64,000 nt of DNA from NCBI RefSeq assembly GCF_003994475.1, contig NZ_RZNY01000015.1:1-64000 (forward strand), in the 5' to 3' direction. Both the position numbers and the translations under genes were made by a program. Within the stretch, counting starts at the first letter, position 1; each line of letters starts with the position of its first letter. Shown piece after piece: positions 57,414 through 64,000 of the stretch. Source of the stretch: Paenibacillus anaericanus (GTDB lineage Bacteria > Bacillota > Bacilli > Paenibacillales > Paenibacillaceae). The notes below the pieces were generated by a model that was not told the origin of the DNA, did not search any database, and saw nothing but the letters and a program-made list of their open reading frames with translations.

Positions 57414-58145
57414 TTAATACAAATCACTAAGTGGCTTGAACTTTGAATGTTGTGTCAGTTCTGATACGATAACTCCTTGATCAGAATCAATAATTGTATA
57501 AGCCTTTGCCGTGTCTTTTGTAGAAATTACTTTATATTCATTATCCTTAAATATCATTGCACAATTATTCTCAACTGCGATTCCAGGTAACCCGCTCCCT
57601 TGAACCATACGCATAAAATCCTCTGAACGATTATCCTCGTCATAATGTGGACAATGGATCCCTCTCAATAGTCCCATCGCTTCTAATTTTATATACTTCC
57701 ATCCTTTATTACCCTCAAATGCCTCTGAGTCACTATGACCATACTCAAACCAGCATATGGAACCTGCGCTTAGTCCAGATAGTACTGTTCCAGAAGCATA
57801 TGCTTCTTTCAAAAGAGTATCGACCCCAGTTTTCCTCCAGATCTCTAGCATCTTCGCGGTATTACCTCCACCTACATAAATCAAATCAGCAGACATGATT
57901 GCATCGACAATTTCTTCATGTGTATAACTGTTAGTTGCAAGTAATAAGCTTCTTGTCTCACAACCTAACCGATCACCGTATACGCTTGCAAAAGAATCAC
58001 AATAACCTAGTGCATCATTGCTAGCTGTGGGAATAAATAATGCCTTGGGTTTCAACTTGTTTGTTAAATTTACAACCTCACGATCGATTTCCAATGTCTC
58101 AAGTTCACTTAATTCTCCTCCACCAATAACTACAATGGTTCCCAT
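57414..58145 (-). CDS. peptidase S51 family protein (PepE-like)
   Basis: A 243-residue protein of the aspartyl dipeptidase/cyanophycinase group. The nucleophile serine is in LSGLSAGSICW and the preceding loop is IYVGGGNTAKML, with CPHYDEDNR later. GIAVENNCAM is typical. The peptide substrate is unknown. AAGGA precedes ATG. Confidence 0.87.
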   Translation of the reverse strand: MGTIVVIGGGELSELETLEIDREVVNLTNKLKPKALFIPTASNDALGYCDSFASVYGDRLGCETRSLLLATNSYTHEEIVDAIMSADLIYVGGGNTAKMLEIWRKTGVDTLLKEAYASGTVLSGLSAGSICWFEYGHSDSEAFEGNKGWKYIKLEAMGLLRGIHCPHYDEDNRSEDFMRMVQGSGLPGIAVENNCAMIFKDNEYKVISTKDTAKAYTIIDSDQGVIVSELTQHSKFKPLSDLY

Positions 58146-58270
58146 GATTTTTCCTTCTTTCTTATTTTAGCCAAAGCCTATTAATATTCTGAATACCGAG
58201 GAATGTCATAATATAATAGATATGCAACTGAACGTATTTTTTGACCAATTGGCACGCAAATGGTTTTCAG

Positions 58271-58984
58271 TTACTTCTTCCTCCAAAGTGATGTCCCCAA
58301 AAAGGGAACTCCGAATTTCTCTTCACTTTCACTACATTCTGTCATCACCCTGTACTCTACACAGTCAAAATAATCTTGAAATAGTATCTTCAACTGTTCT
58401 TCGCTATACGCTTGTCCGCCTTTCATATTCCGTTCGCGATACACTTCCCAGTCTGTTGTGTCGAGTGCCCCGCCGATTTCAGCAAATCCAGGGGCAAAGC
58501 AGCTTAACCCAAAATATCCACCTGGCTTCAGCGCTTTATTCAACATTTCAATATATTCGATCCGTCTGTGCGGCCAAATGTGGTGTAAACATCCTGAATC
58601 GTAAACGAAATCATATTCTTCAACCGCTTGAAGTTCAAACAATGAGATACACTGAAAATTCACATCAACGTTATGTTCATTTACCCTATCTTGAGCCCAT
58701 CTTATCGCCTCTTCGGAAATATCAACAGCATCTACTGTAAAGCCCTTCTGGGCAAGATATATCGCATTTCTTCCTGGTCCACATCCTACCTCTAACACTT
58801 TTCCAACTTGCACATGTCCTGAATCAAGATAAGACACCAGATTCTCATCAGGGTGATTGATAAAAAACGGAACCTTCTTACTCCGATCACTATAGAACTT
58901 ATCCCAGAACAAGACTGGTTCGCGCATCAATGCGTCTAGCATGTTGAGAATATCATCCGTATTTCTAATCAATTCATTAGGCAT
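58271..58984 (-). CDS. class I SAM-dependent methyltransferase
   Basis: A 237-residue methyltransferase: VLEVGCGPGRNAIYLAQKGF as SAM loop, VDAVDISEEAIRWA, FVYDSGCLHHI and LKPGGYFGLSCF. Such GCPGRNA-like forms act on small molecules in varied pathways (thiopurine or tellurite-like). TAAGGAGAG precedes its ATG. It lies 30 bases after the kinase-like gene and may be co-transcribed. Confidence 0.87.
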   Translation of the reverse strand: MPNELIRNTDDILNMLDALMREPVLFWDKFYSDRSKKVPFFINHPDENLVSYLDSGHVQVGKVLEVGCGPGRNAIYLAQKGFTVDAVDISEEAIRWAQDRVNEHNVDVNFQCISLFELQAVEEYDFVYDSGCLHHIWPHRRIEYIEMLNKALKPGGYFGLSCFAPGFAEIGGALDTTDWEVYRERNMKGGQAYSEEQLKILFQDYFDCVEYRVMTECSESEEKFGVPFLGTSLWRKK

Positions 58985-59014
58985 CTGTAACTACTCTCCT
59001 TAAAAATATTATGT

Positions 59015-59818
59015 TTAGCTCAAATTTCTTCTGATTAATTCGACAAGTTCTTTCTTTTCTTGATCAGGTAACCACTCCGTTAACCTGGCTGCAGCAACGG
59101 GAACTATCCATTGGTTAATCTCTTCCATGGTTATCTTCGAGTTATCCAAGTATTCCTTAGTGTAAGCAGCACGGAGCTTATTTCTTATAAGAGAAATTAA
59201 ACCTGAAATGATTCTTGGAGTTCCTTCAGATGTACTCCCCAGCTTCAGCATTAATATAGTCCTAGCCACATCTCCGGCTGGATTCCCTTCCATTCCTGTC
59301 ATCCAGTCGATAACCCATTCTTTCTTCTCTCCGAGCATGATATTGTCAGGGTGAAAGTCTCCATGACAAAGTTTAGTGTCCTCTTTAAGGGCCATTAACT
59401 TTAAAATGATTGTGTTCTTCTCTTCTGTTGTTAATAGCGGGGCATGCTGAATTCGGTCTATTAAAATATCACGCTGTTTTGGCAGGTTCGATACGGATCT
59501 TGAGTGAATATCACGATGAAGTGTTGCCATTTTTCTACCTTGTTTAGAGATTGTCCACATCTTTTTTTTAATTGTTTTGAGCATGGTTATCCCGACAACT
59601 TGGGAGTAGATAATCCCCTTGCGCCCTTCATAATCAATTATCTCAATAGGCCTAGGACACGATAAACCTAAATTAAATACGGCCGAACTAATATTGAATT
59701 CATCACTACTTAGATGCTCAGGAATACCTGGACGAAATAGTTTTAATATTTGATCCTTGCCATAAGATAAAATCTCGGCTGTCCTACCCCCTGCAATTAT
59801 TTCATTCGTATTAGTCAT
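59015..59818 (-). CDS. APH-type phosphotransferase
   Basis: A 267-residue kinase fold of the aminoglycoside phosphotransferase/choline kinase group. The catalytic loop CHGDFHPDNIM has the aspartate and asparagine, and the metal-binding D lies in VIDWMTG. The substrate could be a small metabolite as readily as a drug. AGAGGAG precedes its ATG. Confidence 0.85.
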   Translation of the reverse strand: MTNTNEIIAGGRTAEILSYGKDQILKLFRPGIPEHLSSDEFNISSAVFNLGLSCPRPIEIIDYEGRKGIIYSQVVGITMLKTIKKKMWTISKQGRKMATLHRDIHSRSVSNLPKQRDILIDRIQHAPLLTTEEKNTIILKLMALKEDTKLCHGDFHPDNIMLGEKKEWVIDWMTGMEGNPAGDVARTILMLKLGSTSEGTPRIISGLISLIRNKLRAAYTKEYLDNSKITMEEINQWIVPVAAARLTEWLPDQEKKELVELIRRNLS

Positions 59819-59967
59819 ACGTAAATTCTCCTCTAAATTATCTAAATTAATTTCTGATTAACTACGACGAATACAAATAACCCACAGCGCAGACTTGTCC
59901 ATTTCAGGAATAACACGTCAACGGTGTGGGGGAATCATTTTAGCATTTGTGTTTTTTTATATGTTGT

Positions 59968-60300
59968 TTAATCTTTGATTAAGTTCTTTATCATAATGAT
60001 ATCTCTACCATAAACCTCGGACTCAACAACATCTACTGCATGATACCCTAGATTCTCATAAAATTTTTGCCCTGTTATACTACTAGGAAGTTTAAGTAAT
60101 GTTATTCCAGAGTCAATGGCAATCTGTTCAATATAATGAATCAGTTGCCGCCCAATTCCCTTATTGTGCTGCTTAATATCGATAAAAACGGTATATATAG
60201 TATCTTTATCAAGGCTTGCAGTACCAATAATTGAATTATCTTTGATAGCAACATATACTTTCCTGCATGTTGATAGCTCAGCTATATACTCTGGAGTAAA
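59968..60300 (-). pseudogene. 5'-truncated GNAT acetyltransferase
   Basis: A 110-codon frame without start. Translation reads FTPEYIAELSTCRKVYVA, then IIGTASLDKDTIYTVFIDIKQHNKGIGRQLI (acetyl-CoA motif), FYENLGYH and a proper end. The first 35-40 residues of the domain are missing; a TGA (60301-60303) and a new upstream gene replace them. A ribosome site with ATG just ahead (60306-60308) leads only to a nine-codon frame in another phase. It looks like the remnant of a deletion or frameshift. No gene was evident on either strand in the remaining 59819-59967. Confidence 0.75.
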
Positions 60301-60320
60301 TCAAACATGTCACCTCTATC

Positions 60321-60803
60321 TTATATTAATCTTGAGATAGCCTGTATAAATTGGTCTAAACTCTGAATTGTTTTCCAGTCCTCTTGCTTCAACATTTCTG
60401 CCAATTCAATGAGCTGAATCCTCTCAGCATCCGAGAGTACACGATATTTTGTGCCACTCTTAGGTGGGCTGCTATCTATTACCCTATAAAAACCCCATAA
60501 CTCATGCTGCTCATTCTCAGACAACCACTCCGTATCATCTCCGACAATAATAAAGCTCCCTAAAGCATTGAGCGTATCGTCAATAGCGATTGTGACTTCA
60601 AATTCCTTCTCCCACCCCTCGCTACTATTCGAGATTATCGTGTCAGATAGGTAAGTTATTTTTGATTTCACTGCTGACAACAGTATGTTTTCATTCACAT
60701 GATTTATCTTATTATGGTAACTATATGTTATAAACAAAAGAATGAAATTTATTAATAAGGATACGACCAACAAACTTAAAATCCATTTATAACTTCGACA
60801 CAT
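60321..60803 (-). CDS. membrane-anchored hypothetical protein
   Basis: A 160-residue protein with one N-terminal helix (about 7-28) and a soluble part rich in acidic residues. I do not recognise a family. It overlaps its neighbour by 17 bases, so the two are probably co-expressed. The ribosome site is weak. Confidence 0.6.
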   Translation of the reverse strand: MCRSYKWILSLLVVSLLINFILLFITYSYHNKINHVNENILLSAVKSKITYLSDTIISNSSEGWEKEFEVTIAIDDTLNALGSFIIVGDDTEWLSENEQHELWGFYRVIDSSPPKSGTKYRVLSDAERIQLIELAEMLKQEDWKTIQSLDQFIQAISRLI

Positions 60804-61263
60804 AATAGGTATGCTGCTTCTCGATTAATTCTAGGATTTCCGGTATATCACTTTGCGAGAATCTTGGTAAACTAATTAGTTCACTACCACATCTAAAAAA
60901 TCTGCGACCATCCGGATATGTATATTCGTAACCATCTAATGTATCTTTACATTTTCCACACTTATAACAACCTGTATATTTATAATTGAACTCTTCAACC
61001 ACCGCTCTTACACCTTCATGGAATATTAGTGAATATTTCTTAGTAGCATAAAACTTCATCTTAAGATGAGGAATCCCTTCCTCAATGGAAAACTTGAGCA
61101 AATGTCTCTTTGTTTTGTTGTTTGTAAAAACATAATTTATTGCTTGGGTCTTTGCTTTTCTAGGTTTGTATCCTAGATGAATTACATAATCCGCGATTTG
61201 AGCGTATAAAAGTTTATCCTCATCATCCAATAGAACGAAAAATTCATCTAACCCAATGCTCAT
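60787..61263 (-). CDS. hypothetical protein with Cys-rich zinc-like site
   Basis: A 158-residue protein. Residues near 95-105 have a CYKCGKC cluster and a further cysteine occurs in FRCGS (about 125), a plausible four-cysteine metal site. The start DEFFVLLDDEDKLLYAQIADYVIHLGYKP looks helical. No family recognised. GGAGG precedes its ATG. Confidence 0.65.
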   Translation of the reverse strand: MSIGLDEFFVLLDDEDKLLYAQIADYVIHLGYKPRKAKTQAINYVFTNNKTKRHLLKFSIEEGIPHLKMKFYATKKYSLIFHEGVRAVVEEFNYKYTGCYKCGKCKDTLDGYEYTYPDGRRFFRCGSELISLPRFSQSDIPEILELIEKQHTYYVSKL

Positions 61264-61298
61264 AAATATCCTCCATCTTCAAATTTATCTTGAGAGGC

Positions 61299-61880
61299 TT
61301 AGACTTCAATGATTCCTTGCACTTCATATGGGTAGTCAATTTGTTGTTTGATAATCTCTACTGCCTCTTGGTTTACAAAAAGGTTAACAACATATAACGC
61401 AAGGTCAATAGAGGTCGATACTCCGCCAGCTGTTATCAGATCTCCATCTTTCACAATCCTAGTTTTAATGACTTCTGCACAATACGGTTCAAGCAACTCG
61501 TAGACATTAGGATGGGTTGTCGCTTTCTTATTCTCTAAAAATCCTGCTGCTCCAAGTAAAAGCGAACCTGTACAAACAGACACTTTGTATTTAACTTTGT
61601 CAGCTTGTTTTAACCATGTAATAAATTCATCATCATATCGAAGTTCACGTGTTCCCATTCCTCCTGGGACAAATAATAAGTCATATTCAGAAAGGTCTGG
61701 TTTGACCCGATTTACTTTAACAGTTAATCCTAATTCATCGGAGATTTCTTCTGAGAGTCCACAAATGTCCCAAGTGGTCCCTTTAGTTTCTTCAAACATA
61801 TTCAAGCGATAGACGACATCATAAAATCCAATAAAATCTAGAAACGTCATTCCATTAAAGATGACAAAGGCAATTTTCAT
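61299..61880 (-). CDS. DJ-1/PfpI family protein
   Basis: A 193-residue class I glutamine amidotransferase-like protein. The nucleophile-elbow cysteine is in YKVSVCTGSLLLG, with VFNG-like FVIFNGMTFLDFIGF at the start and LITAGGVSTSIDLAL at the end. It looks like the isonitrile hydratase/ThiJ subgroup. Substrate unknown. A GGGGAG site lies 10 bases before ATG. Confidence 0.87.
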   Translation of the reverse strand: MKIAFVIFNGMTFLDFIGFYDVVYRLNMFEETKGTTWDICGLSEEISDELGLTVKVNRVKPDLSEYDLLFVPGGMGTRELRYDDEFITWLKQADKVKYKVSVCTGSLLLGAAGFLENKKATTHPNVYELLEPYCAEVIKTRIVKDGDLITAGGVSTSIDLALYVVNLFVNQEAVEIIKQQIDYPYEVQGIIEV

Positions 61881-61902
61881 AAAAAAACCTCGCTCCCCGT
61901 TT

Positions 61903-62424
61903 CTAAAATCTCTTTCTAATCATTCTAATCTGACCTCTATGATTAATCTCGTCCTCAAACACGTGATACCACATAAAGTAGTAATTTGCCTGTTTGTTAT
62001 ACCAAAACTCCTCTTGCTTATATAACCAGTCGTCATTAACTCCTTGGAACAATTCATACGTTCTTTGCCTTACTTCATTCATCTTATCTAAATAAAAATT
62101 CAAATCGTTCCCTTTAATCTTATCTCGGCCTTCTTCTCCTAAGTTTAGAGCTGGCCTCCAAACGGCTAACTCTTCTTCTGACAAGTGCCTCCCTTCAAAC
62201 GTCTCCACTTGGTAAGCATATTCTACCGCAGCAAAGTGTAACAATAATGCACCAATCGAATTACTTTCAGAGTCTAATAAGTAATCTAATTGGTCAACAG
62301 ATAGATCCTTAGTCGCTTCAATGGTTGTGTGTCTAGCGTAATTCATCATAGAGATCAGGCGACCGATTTGAGGCGTAAATCCGGGGATATCCGTGATGAG
62401 ATAAATATTATCCATATTGATCAT
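61903..62424 (-). CDS. DinB superfamily protein
   Basis: A 173-residue four-helix protein of the DinB/DUF664 type. Metal ligands are probably the histidines in ALLLHFAAVEY and EDEINHRGQIRMI. ATG at 62424 is chosen because GGAGG is eight bases upstream; a longer frame would overlap the next gene. It is unrelated in sequence to the DinB protein at 39138. Confidence 0.8.
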   Translation of the reverse strand: MINMDNIYLITDIPGFTPQIGRLISMMNYARHTTIEATKDLSVDQLDYLLDSESNSIGALLLHFAAVEYAYQVETFEGRHLSEEELAVWRPALNLGEEGRDKIKGNDLNFYLDKMNEVRQRTYELFQGVNDDWLYKQEEFWYNKQANYYFMWYHVFEDEINHRGQIRMIRKRF

Positions 62425-62440
62425 TTTAAATGCCTCCGGT

Positions 62441-63070
62441 TCAAATGATTTTAATAATTTCATGTGGATCATCGATTAAATAGTTGGGTTCCTCAGATAA
62501 TAGTAGGTCTCTGCTGTAAATACCCCAGGAAACAGCAATGACTTCCACATTATTTCTCTTACAAGCCTGAATATCCCTAACCTCATCCCCAATATAAATC
62601 AGTTCTTGATTAGATAATTGATGCTCCTTCATATACTTCTTAATGGCTTGGTCTTTACCCATTAGTCCTTTTGAAGACCTTATATGCTGAAATAAGTTGA
62701 TCTGTTTACTGTTTAAGTAGTAGGTGATATTTAATTCTGAATTCGAAGTAAGAATGGATAGCACATACCCCTTATCTTCCAATTGCCGTGCGACCTCTAG
62801 TACTCCATCGCAGAAATCAACCGTTCCCAGATAAGATTTATACTTCTCTTTAAATTCTTGACCGATCCTTCTCATCCTCAGCACCTTAAAGATTGATACT
62901 TCAAGAGCCTTCATTTTCTGTCTCAATGTGAGATTCATAATATTTTGAAACTCTTCCTGAGATAACCTCTTGAGTTTGTATTGATCAGCTAATTCGTTAT
63001 ACACCTTAACAATTACTTTAGTCGTATCTACAAGTGTTCCGTCAAAATCAAAAACGATATGCTTTCTCAA
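62441..63070 (-). CDS. HAD superfamily hydrolase
   Basis: A 209-residue phosphatase-like protein: DFDGTLVDTT (nucleophile aspartates), SILTSNSEL, GKDQAIKKY lysine and YIGDEVRDIQAC acid motif are all intact. It resembles phosphoglycolate phosphatase-like proteins. The start is TTG at 63070 after GGGGGGAG. Confidence 0.87.
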   Translation of the reverse strand: MRKHIVFDFDGTLVDTTKVIVKVYNELADQYKLKRLSQEEFQNIMNLTLRQKMKALEVSIFKVLRMRRIGQEFKEKYKSYLGTVDFCDGVLEVARQLEDKGYVLSILTSNSELNITYYLNSKQINLFQHIRSSKGLMGKDQAIKKYMKEHQLSNQELIYIGDEVRDIQACKRNNVEVIAVSWGIYSRDLLLSEEPNYLIDDPHEIIKII

Positions 63071-63104
63071 ATCTCCCCCCTCTTTCTATTGTAGAGACAT
63101 GTGA

Positions 63105-63647
63105 TTATTCCAATGCCGAATATTCGATCAACCAACAATCTCTTAATTGTCCTTCGTGACTTTCATGCTCTTTCATTAATTTGATCTTCTTAAATCCACA
63201 TTTCTCATAACATGCTATAGCACGTAAATTCCATGTTTGCGGGTCCATTACGATCTTATCTGCATGTTTGTGGTTGATTAAGTAACCTGTCATCGATGTA
63301 ACAAGTTTCTTTCCAACACCTTGATTCCAGTAATTAATTTCACCAATGAATTGATCTGTTCCATAGATCTTCTCATCAGGGTTTATATATCCATATTCAT
63401 TCCGTGACTCTTCATCTAAAGGATAGAATTGAATAAATCCAATAGGCTTACCTTCGAATTCGATAATGCAGCGAGTCACACTATCATTTTTGTAAAAATG
63501 TTCCCTCACCAAATCGAGGTCATGTGGCCGGTCACGACCTTCATAATATTTCAGTACTACAGGATTTGATAACCAAGTTACAAGTAAAACCTCATCGGTT
63601 TTCTCAAGTTCACGGACAGTGAGCTCTTCAGTTGTATATATCAACAT
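63105..63647 (-). CDS. GNAT acetyltransferase, AAC(6')-like
   Basis: A 180-residue acetyltransferase. YGTDQFIGEINYWNQGVGKKLV and DPQTWNLRAIACYEKCGF recall the AAC(6')/siderophore acetyltransferase group, where the first block holds the acetyl-CoA loop. The substrate might be an aminoglycoside or a metabolite. A weak site GGGGCGG precedes ATG. Confidence 0.8.
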   Translation of the reverse strand: MLIYTTEELTVRELEKTDEVLLVTWLSNPVVLKYYEGRDRPHDLDLVREHFYKNDSVTRCIIEFEGKPIGFIQFYPLDEESRNEYGYINPDEKIYGTDQFIGEINYWNQGVGKKLVTSMTGYLINHKHADKIVMDPQTWNLRAIACYEKCGFKKIKLMKEHESHEGQLRDCWLIEYSALE

Positions 63648-63666
63648 CTCTGCACCGCCCCTTTTA

Positions 63667-63939
63667 TTACTTCATATATTTTTTAACTTGCGATTTCCAC
63701 ATCCACGCACCCCAGAAATATCCTCCAATTGGGAATATAATAAGGGAGATAATAAAGTTCCTCAAAAAGTCTTGATCCGTAAACGTTATTCCCGCTGCAC
63801 CCTTATTCATATAAGTAACAATTATAGAGAATAGAATTGCTGTTCCTAATCCCCATCGTATAACGCCAGTATTTATAATGAAGTGATTTCTTCCTTTTGC
63901 TCTTATATCGTCCCATCGCTCTGCTGCCTTCTCATCCAT
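63667..63939 (-). CDS. small membrane protein
   Basis: A 90-residue protein with two membrane helices (about 22-42 and 60-80) and polar ends. I do not recognise a family. AAAGGAGGAG precedes ATG. It is the last gene; nothing can be said of 63940-64000 except a short leader. Confidence 0.7.
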   Translation of the reverse strand: MDEKAAERWDDIRAKGRNHFIINTGVIRWGLGTAILFSIIVTYMNKGAAGITFTDQDFLRNFIISLIIFPIGGYFWGAWMWKSQVKKYMK

Positions 63940-64000
63940 TGTTGCTCCTCCTTTAAACTAATCTGACCCCTAAATAAGAATCGTGATTCAGGATCGATAA

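Noticed and set aside
1-64000. CRISPR array, prophage, tRNA or rRNA genes
   Set aside because: No regularly spaced repeats, phage genes, cloverleafs or rRNA segments were seen by eye.

Overview
The window reads as chromosomal DNA of a low-to-moderate GC, spore-forming Bacillota, most likely Paenibacillus or a close relative. Reasons are the B. subtilis-like gene order trmK-sigA-dnaG-yqxD-glyS-glyQ-recO-yqzL-era-cdd-dgkA-ybeY-pgpH-phoH-yqfD-yqfC-yqeY-rpsU, the two sporulation genes in it (yqfC, yqfD), strong Shine-Dalgarno sites with frequent GTG and TTG starts, and the paired addBA-sbcDC repair block. Nearly every gene lies on the minus strand; nrdD and nrdG are the only clear plus-strand genes.

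Layout. 1-365 holds no convincing gene, only two hairpins. 366-783 is the RNase P RNA, with A-type sequence features. 866-18624 is the conserved core: the trmK-nif3 pair, sigma factor and primase, glycyl-tRNA synthetase under a T-box, RecO/Era/YbeY/PgpH/PhoH, sporulation genes, and rpsU-yqeY behind a consensus promoter. 18763-19438 holds the HIT gene and a structured terminator-like leader upstream of it. 19439-25428 has an orphan solute-binding protein without a lipobox cysteine, then a BceRS-BceAB-type peptide-antibiotic sensing and detoxification module with tandem 11-bp repeats before its ABC genes. 25684-37824 is addB-addA-sbcD-sbcC (double-strand break repair).

38051-63939 is an accessory region made mostly of short single-domain genes: Nudix, GNAT, DinB, methyltransferase, hydrolase, HAD, DJ-1 and APH-type kinase. 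Embedded in it are the anaerobic ribonucleotide reductase genes nrdDG, an ECF-type sigma factor with its DUF4179 partner, a LacI-regulated carbohydrate ABC transporter with a visible promoter and operator, and a tightly overlapping operon (56351-52962). That operon encodes an ABC-2 exporter, a VanZ-like membrane protein and a GNAT acetyltransferase fused to a pentapeptide-repeat helix.

The most interesting items are that ABC/VanZ/GNAT-pentapeptide operon (a candidate undescribed antibiotic or peptide protection module), a Nudix-methyltransferase fusion at 38051-39109, the structured leader in front of the HIT gene, the A-type RNase P RNA in a Bacilli-like genome, and the candidate response-regulator box of the Bce-like module. 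No CRISPR array, prophage, intact insertion sequence, tRNA or rRNA gene was seen. All family assignments rest on reading motifs by eye; no database search was possible.
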